DNA of 31,091 nucleotides, from the NCBI GenBank assembly GCA_964520045.1, contig CAZFMJ010000032.1, positions 1 through 31,091 on the forward strand, given 5' to 3'. A program made the position numbers and the translations under genes. Positions 21,816-29,731 of the stretch are shown piece by piece. Every line of letters begins with the position of its first letter. The stretch's first letter is position 1. The notes under the pieces are model-generated. The model was not told the origin of the DNA and ran no database searches. It saw only the letters and a list, made by a program, of their open reading frames with translations. The stretch is from CAZFMJ01 sp964520045. GTDB lineage: Bacteria; Elusimicrobiota; Elusimicrobia; Elusimicrobiales; CAZFMJ01.

Positions 21816-23183
21816 ATGATTAAAATAGCGGTTTTGGGCTCTACCGGCTCCATAGGAATAAATGCCCTTAAAGTGATAGAGCATTTGGGCCCGGCATATA
21901 AGGTGGTCGGCCTTGTGACCCGCGCGAACGACAGGCTGCTTGTAAAGCAGGCCGCCCGGCATAAACCGGAATGGGTTACGCTTTTTGAGCCTTCGGCTTT
22001 TGAGCGGGCGCGTCCCTATATCCCAAAAAACGTCACTCTTCTCCCCCCCGGAATAGAAAGCATAATGGAAATTGCCTCGCGTCCGGAGGTGGATATTATC
22101 ATAAATAGTTTGGCGGGAGCGGTGGGGTTTGCTCCCATGGTCGCCGCCATAAAGGCGGGGAAGAGAATTGCTCTTGCGAACAAAGAGCCTATGGTGATGG
22201 CGGGCAAAATTCTTATGGCCGAAGCCAAACGCTGGGGAGCGGAGATAATACCGGTTGATTCAGAGCCTTCCGCTATTTTTCAGTGTCTTCATGCCAGCGG
22301 CGGCGGGAATATTTGCGCCGCGGACGCTGTTTCAAGGATTTTTCTTACAGCGTCAGGAGGGCCCTTTTACAGAACTGAAAAAAGGCTTTTGGAAAAAGTA
22401 GCTCCTGAACAAGCGCTGGCTCATCCCAACTGGAAAATGGGCCCGAAGATAACCGTCGACTGCGCCACCCTCATGAACAAGGGGCTGGAGGCGCTGGAAA
22501 TACAGGCGCTTTTTTCAGTGCCTTTGGATAAAATAGAGGTGCTGATACATCCTCAGTCGATAGTGCATTCAGCCGTGGAATTTTGCGACGGTTCGGTTAT
22601 GGCTCAGATGTCCGTTCCCGATATGCGCCTGCCCATACAGTACGCTGTGACATATCCTGATAGGAAGCCGTCGCCTGCGGCAAAAATAGATTTTTTCAGA
22701 TTATCGGGCAAAGCCCGCCAGTACGGCTCTGGCGCACGCCTGTCATCCGCCGGGCAGGGGCAAGCCTTCGGACGGCTGGATTTTTTTAAACCCGACACAG
22801 CAAAATTCCCGTGCCTGAGGCTGGCGCTGGAAGCCGGATTAAAAGGCGGCACTTATCCCGCGGTTCTTAATGCCGCCGATGAAATAGCGGTAGAGGCGTT
22901 TTTAGCCGGAAAAATAAAATTTACCGGAATTCCATCGGCGGTTGAAAATGTTTTGGGCCTGCATAAATGCTCCCGCGCTATGCCGTCTTTATCGGAAGTG
23001 GTGGAAGCCGATCAATGGGCCCGCGAAAAGACGCAAAGTATTATCGGCATGAGTAGATTTAGGCAGAATAAGGTTGGCCACAAAAAGCACAGAAGTCACA
23101 AAATGAACAACAAAGAAATAATTGATACTCACACGAAGACACTAAGACACGAAGGAATAACAGACAAAAAGGTAATATCTTGA
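21816..23183 (+). CDS. dxr: 1-deoxy-D-xylulose 5-phosphate reductoisomerase, with insertion and repeat tail
   Basis: The protein has 455 residues against a usual 380-400. It shows the NADPH-binding start GSTGSIG, AAIKAGKRIALANKEPMV, the metal/substrate residues in PVDSEPSAIFQCL, SGGPFY, HPNWKMGPKITVDCATLMNKGLE and HPQSIVHSAVEF. It converts DXP to MEP in the isoprenoid pathway. About 22 extra residues (KARQYGSGARLSSAGQGQAFGR) sit between FFRLSG and LDFFKPDT, from a GC-rich palindromic insert. The last 40 or so residues (HKKHRSHKMNNKEIIDTHTKT...) are a repeat-encoded tail. Both additions are in frame and the catalytic core is intact. Confidence 0.95.
   Translation: MIKIAVLGSTGSIGINALKVIEHLGPAYKVVGLVTRANDRLLVKQAARHKPEWVTLFEPSAFERARPYIPKNVTLLPPGIESIMEIASRPEVDIIINSLAGAVGFAPMVAAIKAGKRIALANKEPMVMAGKILMAEAKRWGAEIIPVDSEPSAIFQCLHASGGGNICAADAVSRIFLTASGGPFYRTEKRLLEKVAPEQALAHPNWKMGPKITVDCATLMNKGLEALEIQALFSVPLDKIEVLIHPQSIVHSAVEFCDGSVMAQMSVPDMRLPIQYAVTYPDRKPSPAAKIDFFRLSGKARQYGSGARLSSAGQGQAFGRLDFFKPDTAKFPCLRLALEAGLKGGTYPAVLNAADEIAVEAFLAGKIKFTGIPSAVENVLGLHKCSRAMPSLSEVVEADQWAREKTQSIIGMSRFRQNKVGHKKHRSHKMNNKEIIDTHTKTLRHEGITDKKVIS
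22709..22775 (+). repeat. GC-rich in-frame insertion in dxr
   Basis: The insert carries a CGCCAG / CTGGCG hairpin (22716-22734) and GTCATCCGCCGGGCAGG followed by GGCAAGCCTTCG. The second part is recognisably related to the element at 13067-13156. Boundaries are approximate. Confidence 0.6.
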
Positions 23184-23217
23184 GCAATTCTTTGCGGCTT
23201 TGTGCCTTTGTGTGAGA
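23071..23217 (+). repeat. CACAAAG-type arrays at the dxr-rseP junction
   Basis: Array 23071-23100 (CCACAAAAAGCACAGAAGTC and on) and 23130-23152 (CACACGAAGACACTAAGACACG) are A/C/G-rich and lie inside the dxr 3' end. TTCTTTGCGGCTTTGTGCC/TTTGTGTG (23188-23215) is the complement and precedes rseP. The filler to 23280 shows no other feature. Confidence 0.7.
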
Positions 23218-23280
23218 AATATCTTGATTTATGGGCTTTTGCGAATATCTGATCTAAATTAAAGAACAAAAGGCGGTTTT

Positions 23281-24492
23281 ATGATCATTTCAATAATAGC
23301 GGTTTTGTTCACATTCGGGATAGTTATTTTTCTGCATGAGTTCGGACATTTTATCGTGTGCAAACTTCTTAAAATAAAGGTGGAAGTTTTTTCATTCGGG
23401 TTCGGCAAGGAATTGTTCGGTTTTCAGCGCAATGAAACCAGATATTCCATAAACGCAATACCGCTGGGCGGATAAATAAAACCCGCCGGAGAAAGCCCCG
23501 ACGAAGCCACCGGAGACCCCGGAGAGTATTTTTCAAAGCCGTGGTATGACCGTCTTGCGGTTGTGGCTTGCGGGCCCGCCATGAATTACCTGCTGGCTTT
23601 TATGCTTTTTTCAGGGGTCCTGTTTTTTGCGGGAGAGCCTGCGCCCTCCAATCAGCCTGTCATAGGAGAAATCGCCGCCGGATTTCCAGCCGAGCAGGCA
23701 GGCATTAAAGAAGGCGACAGAATTCTTTCCGTGGACGGAATTAAAGTGGGTACATGGGTGGAGATGTCCGATGCGATACATAAATTCCCCGATAAAAAAA
23801 TAATCATAGAGTATGAGGCTAAAGGCGAAAAACACAGCGCCCTGATTACCACAGTCTCAGACCCTTCGGGTAAAACGGGACTNNNNNNNNNNGGCATCAG
23901 GCCCTCCGTGGAATACATTAAAATCGGACTTGTAAATTCCGCCAAAGGCGGAATTTTTCAATGCTATTTTTGGACCAAATTCACAATTGTTTCTCTTGCC
24001 TCTAAAATATACAAGAAGGAAAAACCGGACTTAGCCGGACCCGTAGGAATAGTCACAATGGTAAGCAAGGCGGCGCACAGCGGAATGCCGGATTTCTTTT
24101 TTCTTGTCGCGCTGATATCCGTGGCCGTGGGTTTTTTCAATCTTCTGCCTATTCCGCTTCTTGACGGCGGTCATGCCCTTATGTATATAGGAGAGGGCAT
24201 ATTCAGGAGGAAAATTACCATGAAGGTGATGAAAGTCACGAATTCCGTGGGCTTGGCTATCCTGGGTTTTATACTTATTTTCGCCACTTACAGCGATATT
24301 ATGAGGATACATTCGTCAAGGAAGAAGGTGGACGGAAAACAGGAGACGGTAGAGCTGAAGACGGTAGACGGCAGACGGGAAACGGTAGAAGGAAAAATAG
24401 AGAATGAAAAGGATAAACGGAAGACAGAAGATGGAAGCAGGGAAGAGGTAAACGAGAAAAAGGAAATGTCGGACCTTTCCCGCGGAAAATAA
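23281..24492 (+). CDS. rseP: Site-2 protease RseP, with an in-frame TAA and an assembly gap
   Basis: A single frame (403 positions) encodes an intramembrane zinc metalloprotease. It has HEFGH (residues 19-23) in the first transmembrane helix, a PDZ domain (GFPAEQAGIKEGDRILSVDG), and NLLPIPLLDGGH in the third helix, which completes the metal site. RseP cleaves anti-sigma factors and remnant signal peptides. Two defects are seen. A TAA at 23473-23475 stands where the family has Tyr (IPLGG-Y-VKMAGE; here IPLGG, stop, IKPAGE). Ten N at 23883-23892 leave the exact sequence there unknown. The last 50 or so residues (KKVDGKQETVELKTVDGRRETVEGK...) are a heptad-array tail. The stop may be a base error near a poor assembly region or a real mutation. 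Confidence 0.88.
23883..23892. other. Assembly gap (10 N)
   Basis: Ten undetermined bases lie within rseP between the PDZ and C-terminal transmembrane parts. The flanking frames match, but the true gap length is not given by the sequence. Confidence 0.99.
24322..24450 (+). repeat. Heptad array encoding the RseP C-terminal tail
   Basis: AAGGTGGACGGAAAACAGG/AGACGG/TAGAGCTGAAGACGG and similar purine-rich units encode VDGKQETVE, VDGRRETVEGK and KTEDGSREEV. It is the longest coding array in the window. Confidence 0.8.
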
Positions 24493-24702
24493 GGGTATGA
24501 GATGGGAAGCGCTGCTAGACAGCGAGACCGCTGGACCGCTAGGCGGCGAGACAGCGAGACAGCGAAAGGGACGGGAGACGGGACAAAAACAACAAAAAAA
24601 AATACCACGGAGACACGGAAGACGCAGTCAACTTTCTACTGTCGACTTTCGAATTTAGCGCTTGCGCGGCTGGGTGACTGGGTATCTGGGTAGCTGGGCA
24701 GC
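24493..24702 (+). repeat. rseP-ispG junction: tag plus octad and CACGGAG arrays
   Basis: The gene-free 219 bp junction contains GGTATGAGATG (24494-24504, the core of the tag at 2838 and 12418). A GCTAGACA/GCGAGACC/GCTGGACC octad array follows (24514-24577), then CCACGGAGACACGGAAG (24604-24620). CTGGGTGA/CTGGGTAT/CTGGGTAG/CTGGGCAG octads (24669-24701) end 10 nt before ispG. Confidence 0.8.
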
Positions 24703-24711
24703 TTCTTAATC

Positions 24712-25833
24712 ATGTTTTATAAGATCCGTCGAAGGAAAACCCGCAAGATTTTAATAGGCTCCGTAGTTATCGGGGGCGGCTCCCCCGTGCGCGTGCAGGC
24801 GATGTGCAATACCGATACGCGGGATGTCCGGGGCACCGCGCGCCAGATATTAGAGCTTGAAAATACCGGATGCGAGATAATACGCGTTGCTGTGCCGGAC
24901 ATGGAGGCCGCCTCAAAAATAGGCCGGATACGAAAGCTCATACATATTCCGCTGGTGGCCGACATACATTTTGACTGGCGGCTTGCCATTGAATCTTTAA
25001 AGCAGGGGGCCGCCAAAATACGGATAAATCCGGGCAATATCGGCGATAAAAGCGCCGTCAAAGCGGTGGCTTTCGCGTGCAGAGAGCGGGGAGTTCCCAT
25101 AAGAATAGGAGTGAATGCCGGTTCTCTTAAACGGCTCAAACAAGTCAAAGGCAAACCTAAATGGACCAACGCCGAGTGGGCGCGGATAATGGTCAATGAG
25201 GCATTGGCCGAGGTTCGCGTATTGGAAAATTTGGATTTCAGGGATATTGCCGTATCGCTTAAAGCCGACGATATAAACCGCACTGTTTCGGCAAACAGGC
25301 TTTTTTCGGAAAGATCCGACATTCCTCTGCATATAGGCATTACCGAAGCCGGAAGTTTTCTGCCTGGCGCGGTTAAATCTTCGGCGGCTATCGGAATGCT
25401 TCTGGCTGATGGGATCGGAGACACGATCAGATGCTCGCTCACCGAGGCTCCGGCCGTTCAGGTGCGCTGCGCCTATGAAATTTTGAAGGCGTTCGGACTG
25501 CGCGAATACGGACCCGAAATAATTTCCTGCCCCACCTGCGGACGGTGCAGGGTTGATATTCATAAAATCATAAAGGAACTTGAAAAAAAGATATACGGCA
25601 GCCGGGCTCTGCTTAAAAAATCGGCCGGAATGAAAATAGCCGTGATGGGATGCGTTGTAAACGGTCCGGGAGAGGCGCGGGACGCTGATTTCGGCATAGC
25701 CGGCGGAGAAGGCAGGGGAGTCTGGCTGGAAAACGGCAAAGTCCGCCGCACAACATTGGCGGGCAAAGCGGTAAAGACGATACCGCAGAACAAATGGGTT
25801 GAAGCAATAATAAAGAAGATTATAACAGCATAG
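24712..25833 (+). CDS. ispG: 4-hydroxy-3-methylbut-2-en-1-yl diphosphate synthase (flavodoxin)
   Basis: The 373-residue protein has a TIM-barrel N-terminal part (RVQAMCNTDTRDV, RVAVPDMEAA, LVADIHFDWRLA, KIRINPGNIGDK, GVNAGSL) and a C-terminal iron-sulfur domain. The three cluster cysteines are in SCPTCGRC and GCVVNGPGEA, with the conserved Glu/Asp-rich GEARDADFGIAGG after. It reductively opens MEcPP to HMBPP in the MEP pathway, the same pathway as Dxr in this cluster. The ATG follows a CTGGG octad array and has no SD. It ends in TAG. No frame damage is seen. Confidence 0.97.
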   Translation: MFYKIRRRKTRKILIGSVVIGGGSPVRVQAMCNTDTRDVRGTARQILELENTGCEIIRVAVPDMEAASKIGRIRKLIHIPLVADIHFDWRLAIESLKQGAAKIRINPGNIGDKSAVKAVAFACRERGVPIRIGVNAGSLKRLKQVKGKPKWTNAEWARIMVNEALAEVRVLENLDFRDIAVSLKADDINRTVSANRLFSERSDIPLHIGITEAGSFLPGAVKSSAAIGMLLADGIGDTIRCSLTEAPAVQVRCAYEILKAFGLREYGPEIISCPTCGRCRVDIHKIIKELEKKIYGSRALLKKSAGMKIAVMGCVVNGPGEARDADFGIAGGEGRGVWLENGKVRRTTLAGKAVKTIPQNKWVEAIIKKIITA

Positions 25834-25962
25834 GCTGAAGGAGGTTAGGCTGAAGGCTGAAGGCGGGAAACGGCAGGCAAAAGATAGACGGAAGGCTGAA
25901 GGCTGAGGGCTAGTAGTCTCCTATTTGTACCTTCAGGCTAACAGCCTTCAGTCTTCAGCCTT
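25834..25962 (+). repeat. Inverted AGGCTGA heptad pair between ispG and proS
   Basis: AGGCTGA units (TTAGGCTGAAGGCTGAAGG, about 25846-25866, and GGAAGGCTGAAGGCTGAGGG, about 25890-25909) are followed by the complementary CCTTCAGGCTAACAGCC/TTCAGTCTTCAGCC (25930-25961). This is a different motif from its neighbours but has the same architecture. Confidence 0.85.
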
Positions 25963-25967
25963 AACAT

Positions 25968-27785
25968 ATGAAACTTACGCAATATTATATTCCTACTTTA
26001 AGAGAAGCGCCGCAGGACGCTGATATTATTTCGGCCAAGCTGATGTTCAGGGCCGGTCTTATACGCAAGCTGGCAAGCGGAATTTACGACTGGCTCCCGT
26101 TCGGCCTGCGCTCGCTTAAAAAAGCCGAGCAGATAGTGCGCGAGGAAATGGACAGAATCGGAGGATTGGAAGTCTGGCTTCCGGTGGTTCAGCCCAGAGA
26201 ACTATGGGAGGAGACCGGAAGATGGGCCGTTTACGGCAAGGAATTATTAAGAATACAGGACCGCAAAGAGGCGGACTTCTGTTTTGCTCCCACTGCCGAG
26301 GAAGTTATAACCGATTTAGTGCGCAGGGATGTCCGCTCCTACAGGCAATTGCCCCTTCTCCTTTACCAGTTCGGCTTAAAATTCCGCGACGAAATCAGGC
26401 CGAGGTTCGGGGTTATGCGCGCCCGCGAATTTTATATGAAGGACGGCTATTCTTTCCATGTCTCGGATGCCGACGCCGAAGTATGGTATAAGAAGGTTTA
26501 CTCCGCTTACTGCAGGATTTTTGCGAGATGCGGGTTTAAGTATCTTCCCGTTGAGGCGGAATCAGGCCCGATAGGAGGCAGTTTTTCCCATGAGTTTATG
26601 GTTTTGGCCGATACCGGAGAAGCCGATATCGCCTCCTGCCCGGCCTGCGGATACTGCGCGAACGTTGAAAAAGCCGGAACAGCGGATGCCCCGGGAATCA
26701 AGCCTCTGTCCGACGGACGGCAGGCCGGGGGCGCGGACCCGTTCAATAAACTTGAAGATATCGCCACTCCGGGGCTTTTCACTGTATCCGATGTTTCCGC
26801 TTTTTTAAAAATTCCCAAAGAGAGATTCATAAAGACTCTGTTTTTTGAGGCGGACGGCGAACCTGTGCTTGTTCTTGTGCGCGGCGACCATGAGCTTAAT
26901 GAAAATAAACTGCGCAAAGCGCTTTCCTGCAAAGAACTTGCAAAAGCGTCTGAAGAGACCTATATGTCGGTCGCAGGCTGCGGAGTGGGTTTTGCCGGCC
27001 CCGCGGGAATAAGGGAGCGGTTTAAAAAATCTCCCAAAGCAAAACCTCTTAAGGCGGTGCTGGCCGACAATGCCCTTAAAACCGTCGTAAACGGAGTTTC
27101 AGGGGCTAATAAGACGGATATGCATACGATAAATATAAATTTAGGCAGGGATTATGAGCCTGATAAATTTGAGGATTTGCGCGTCGCATGTCCCGGGGAT
27201 TCATGCCCGAAATGCTCAAAGCCCCTTTCTTTTTCGAAAGGCATAGAGGTCGGGCATACGTTTAAGTTGGGCACAAAATATTCAGTATCCCTCAAAACTG
27301 ATTTTCTTGACGAAAACCAGAAGTCCGTTTCCACCGTAATGGGGTGTTACGGCATAGGAATTTCCCGCATAGTGGCGGCGGCGATCGAGCAATGCCATGA
27401 TGAAAACGGAATAGTATGGCCGGTGCCTCTTGCGCCGTTTGAGTTCTCGCTTATAGCCGTTGAAACGGAGGATCCCCTGATAATGAATGCGGCGGAAATC
27501 ATCGACAAGCAGATAAATGAAGCCGGAATGACCGCCCTGTGGGATGACCGGGCCGAAAGACCGGGTATAAAATTCAAAGACGCTGATTTAATCGGCCTGC
27601 CATACAGGATCGTGGTCAGTTCGCGCACGATGAAAGACGGAGAATGCGAATTCAAAAGACGTTCCGAGGCCAAAGCGGAAAGATGGAAGCTTTCGGAAGT
27701 CCCGCAAAAACTTTCAGAATTGGCGTCTCTGCACCAGAAAGCAAAGGAAGAGGCGGGACGGCTGGATAGGCATGCCGCTGAATAA
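25968..27785 (+). CDS. proS: Prolyl-tRNA synthetase (bacterial type)
   Basis: The 605-residue class II synthetase has motif 1 around IYDWLPFGLRSLKKAEQIVREEM, motif 2 FRDEIRPRFGVMRAREFYMKD and motif 3 GCYGIGISRIVAA. A YbaK-like editing insertion lies in between (about residues 225-400, including LVLVRGDHELNENKLRKAL), and the C-terminal anticodon-binding domain has DRAERPGIKFKDADLIGLPYRIVV. It charges tRNA-Pro, and the insertion hydrolyses mischarged Ala-tRNA-Pro. Length and domain order are normal. The ATG follows an AGGCTGA-family array and ATAACAT-type spacer without SD. It closes the cluster; the DNA after it is decayed. Confidence 0.97.
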   Translation: MKLTQYYIPTLREAPQDADIISAKLMFRAGLIRKLASGIYDWLPFGLRSLKKAEQIVREEMDRIGGLEVWLPVVQPRELWEETGRWAVYGKELLRIQDRKEADFCFAPTAEEVITDLVRRDVRSYRQLPLLLYQFGLKFRDEIRPRFGVMRAREFYMKDGYSFHVSDADAEVWYKKVYSAYCRIFARCGFKYLPVEAESGPIGGSFSHEFMVLADTGEADIASCPACGYCANVEKAGTADAPGIKPLSDGRQAGGADPFNKLEDIATPGLFTVSDVSAFLKIPKERFIKTLFFEADGEPVLVLVRGDHELNENKLRKALSCKELAKASEETYMSVAGCGVGFAGPAGIRERFKKSPKAKPLKAVLADNALKTVVNGVSGANKTDMHTININLGRDYEPDKFEDLRVACPGDSCPKCSKPLSFSKGIEVGHTFKLGTKYSVSLKTDFLDENQKSVSTVMGCYGIGISRIVAAAIEQCHDENGIVWPVPLAPFEFSLIAVETEDPLIMNAAEIIDKQINEAGMTALWDDRAERPGIKFKDADLIGLPYRIVVSSRTMKDGECEFKRRSEAKAERWKLSEVPQKLSELASLHQKAKEEAGRLDRHAAE

Positions 27786-27809
27786 TAACTGGGGCGGCAT
27801 TGTGCTTTA

Positions 27810-27833
27810 TGGTATAATACCAAAAGGTATAAT
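27810..27833. promoter_or_regulatory. Palindrome with two TATAAT boxes
   Basis: TGGTATAATACCA (27810-27822) is a perfect palindrome around one base. AGGTATAAT follows directly, giving TATAAT at 27813-27818 and 27828-27833. No good -35 box is seen. It could be an operator-promoter for the remnant downstream or chance. Confidence 0.35.
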
Positions 27834-27892
27834 GAACGGTAAAATTTTACGGGCAACCCATTCTATTACGGGCAGGTCGCCGTAGGCGGCGG

Positions 27893-28057
27893 TTTGTTTT
27901 CAAAAAATTTATAAATACCAATCACCTGGATTCGGCGCCTTCTGTCCAGAAATCCATAAAACTGCTGGTCAATAAAGGAATCATCGAAAAGGAAAACAGC
28001 AATTGCCGCTTTGCGGACATATGGTTCGGAGAGTGGGTCAAAAAAACCGTAATTTAA
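27893..28057 (+). pseudogene. C-terminal remnant of an AAA-type ATPase
   Basis: An open frame without a usable start encodes FINTNHLDSAPSVQKSIKLL, then VNKGIIEKENSNCRFADIWFGEWVKKTVI and a stop. This matches the winged-helix end of archaeal-type/DUF234-like ATPases, where PSVQ..L..LV.KGII is followed by a D..F..W motif. The ATPase domain itself is missing upstream. I read it as the 3' scrap of a deleted gene. Confidence 0.6.
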
Positions 28058-28134
28058 CTCCAGAAAATCACATAAGGTTAAATGGCGCATCTTGTGAATC
28101 GCAAGATACAAGAAGCCGTACCCGTCATCTGCCA

Positions 28135-29490
28135 ATGGCAAAAAATTTTCAGTTCACGCGTTTTTATTGTCTTTCGGTTTTACTTTTTTCTCCTTTGTCA
28201 TTTGTCGGCGCAAGCTCGTTAACAACGCCGAAAAATGGGGCCAGTCCTTCTGATAAGTCTTTCCTGTTGGATTGCAAAAGGGCGGCTATATATGCACAGC
28301 CTATAGATAAGAATTTGCAAACGCACTTCCAGATTTCTTATTTCAACGATTTATGGTGGAGCGGCTGTCTTTCCTCCCCGCTGAATTCCAAAGGGGAGAA
28401 AATTCCCGAGATTGATTGTTCAGACAGCGGGAGTTCTCTCTCCGGCATCTGTCTGAGGATTGCGACAGACTACGCCGAAATGAGATTTAGCGATGGCGAT
28501 GCAGGCAAAATTTTCTGGCTGCCTAAAAAATACGCTTTTCAAGGCCGGCAATTTCGCGCGGCTTTACATGAGTATGCTGCAGGCGCTGCTGAGATATATG
28601 ACTTAGACTGCCAGAGGATGTCTCTGCCGTCCACGGAACCCTCCTATGTTCCCCTTCGTTGCAGTCGTCAGGGCATAAAGCGCTGGCCTCTGAAAAAACA
28701 GCCAGGTTCCGGCTCGAATCTAGAGGTATCAATGTCGCCATGCGGGGAAATGAAGGGCGATGTGGATCGCATTAGCTTTAAATTTTCGGAGCCGGTGGTT
28801 TTTGACGATGACATGAAAGTGTTCAATCCGTTTACGATTTCATGCAAGGGCACCTCCCCGCCCGGAAACGGGTATTGGAAAAGCTGTTGGGAATGGGTCT
28901 ACCAGTTTGACTGGGAATTGTTTTTATTATCCTCATGGTCGCTGGATTGTGAATTCCATGCCGATATAAAAAACGCATCGGATTTTTTAGGAAAAAAGAT
29001 TAGGATTAATTCTCCGTTTATACTAAAAACCCGGCAAGAACCGGGAGTGGGCGCCTTGCGTTATTATGCGGAGAAGATAGATCAGGAGCGGGCAGCGCCT
29101 GTTATCGTTATTTTTCTAAAGGCCGGCATTATTCCGGATCAACAAGCCCTTAAGGATGTGAAATTAATTCATAAGACTTCGGGCGCCGCCCTGCCGTTGC
29201 ATTTTGCAGGCAGTCTTGCGCACGATTCCGTTTTTCTTAAAAAAATTATCGAGTATGAAGAATCAGAAGTCGGCGGCATTTATATGAATCAATTCGCTTA
29301 CATGGCCAAAGAGGCACCTGAAATTCTGATTTTTGATTTAAGCCAGCCGATTCTTGTATCGCCAGGCGAATATTTTCTTATATGGCCTAAGGGCGTGGCG
29401 GCGGTCAACGGTTTGGCAACCTCCATTGAGCAGGCTGTTAATGTCGATTCCCATGAATATTGGATCAAGTCTGCAGCCCCCCGCCGATAA
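28135..29490 (+). CDS. Exported protein resembling the N-terminal part of bacterial alpha-2-macroglobulin
   Basis: The ATG at 28135 gives MAKNFQFTRFYCLSVLLFSPLSFVGA, a signal peptide without a lipobox Cys, and a protein of 451 residues. Its middle has a segment, ISFKFSEPVVFDDDMKVFNPF, then ISCKG and WVYQFDWELF, that resembles the first macroglobulin domains of bacterial A2M (pattern 'FSEPVV...DPF..C...G.W.....WVYDF'). Full bacterial A2Ms are about 1,500-1,900 residues. Here no bait region or thioester motif (CLEQ type) exists, so it is either truncated or a stand-alone relative. The longer frame from 28003 overlaps the ATPase remnant and is rejected. A C6 run at the stop (near 29480) could shift the frame into a proline-rich continuation. 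The resemblance is by eye only. Confidence 0.5.
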   Translation: MAKNFQFTRFYCLSVLLFSPLSFVGASSLTTPKNGASPSDKSFLLDCKRAAIYAQPIDKNLQTHFQISYFNDLWWSGCLSSPLNSKGEKIPEIDCSDSGSSLSGICLRIATDYAEMRFSDGDAGKIFWLPKKYAFQGRQFRAALHEYAAGAAEIYDLDCQRMSLPSTEPSYVPLRCSRQGIKRWPLKKQPGSGSNLEVSMSPCGEMKGDVDRISFKFSEPVVFDDDMKVFNPFTISCKGTSPPGNGYWKSCWEWVYQFDWELFLLSSWSLDCEFHADIKNASDFLGKKIRINSPFILKTRQEPGVGALRYYAEKIDQERAAPVIVIFLKAGIIPDQQALKDVKLIHKTSGAALPLHFAGSLAHDSVFLKKIIEYEESEVGGIYMNQFAYMAKEAPEILIFDLSQPILVSPGEYFLIWPKGVAAVNGLATSIEQAVNVDSHEYWIKSAAPRR

Positions 29491-29647
29491 TAGCGCCGCC
29501 GCAACAGCTGCCACAGGTTAAAAAGACAAAACATGGGCGTATATATGCGTGTATCAGTTCTGAAGAATTGAGAAATTCTTCCCGCTTCCTGCTTAAAACC
29601 CGTCTTTCAGCCGTTTCCTTTTATCTCTTTTTCCCACCGCTTTTTTT
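29491..29647 (+). other. Short gene-free stretch
   Basis: Apart from a possible frame-shifted continuation of the upstream gene (SPPPIIAPPQQLPQV, proline-rich, to about 29651), nothing is recognisable. It ends in a T-rich run that supplies the -35 region of the rimP promoter. Confidence 0.4.
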
Positions 29648-29676
29648 TTGACTTTTTCGTCTAAAAGATGTATACT
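29648..29676 (+). promoter_or_regulatory. Strong sigma-70-type promoter of rimP-nusA
   Basis: TTGACT (29648-29653), a 17-nt spacer and TATACT (29671-29676) give five of six matches in each box with ideal spacing. Transcription would start at about 29683, at the foot of the hairpin that follows. Confidence 0.75.
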
Positions 29677-29683
29677 TATACAA

Positions 29684-29712
29684 GTGGCTTGTAGTCGTGA
29701 GCCGCTTTTTTT
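29684..29712 (+). promoter_or_regulatory. 5'-end hairpin with T-tract in the rimP leader
   Basis: GTGGCT (29684-29689) pairs with AGCCGC (29700-29705) around a 10-nt loop, followed by seven T. It looks like a miniature intrinsic terminator right at the predicted 5' end, so it could attenuate transcription or stabilise the message. Similar hairpins are known before rimP in other bacteria; whether this belongs to a named family was not checked. Confidence 0.6.
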
Positions 29713-29731
29713 ATATCGGCATGGTAAATTT

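Noticed and set aside
7089..23475. Genome-wide recoding of TAG or TAA
   Set aside because: cdsA and ispG end in TAG, and rpsB, glyS, frr, uppS and others end in TAA at the expected family C-terminus, so both act as stops.
26700..26745. Possible GC-rich palindrome insertion in proS (GACGGACGGCAGGCC)
   Set aside because: It lies in the naturally variable editing-domain linker and lacks the shared core of the dxr insert.
29648..29731. Upstream extension of rimP
   Set aside because: It would translate the promoter and leader hairpin; the family start is at 29732.
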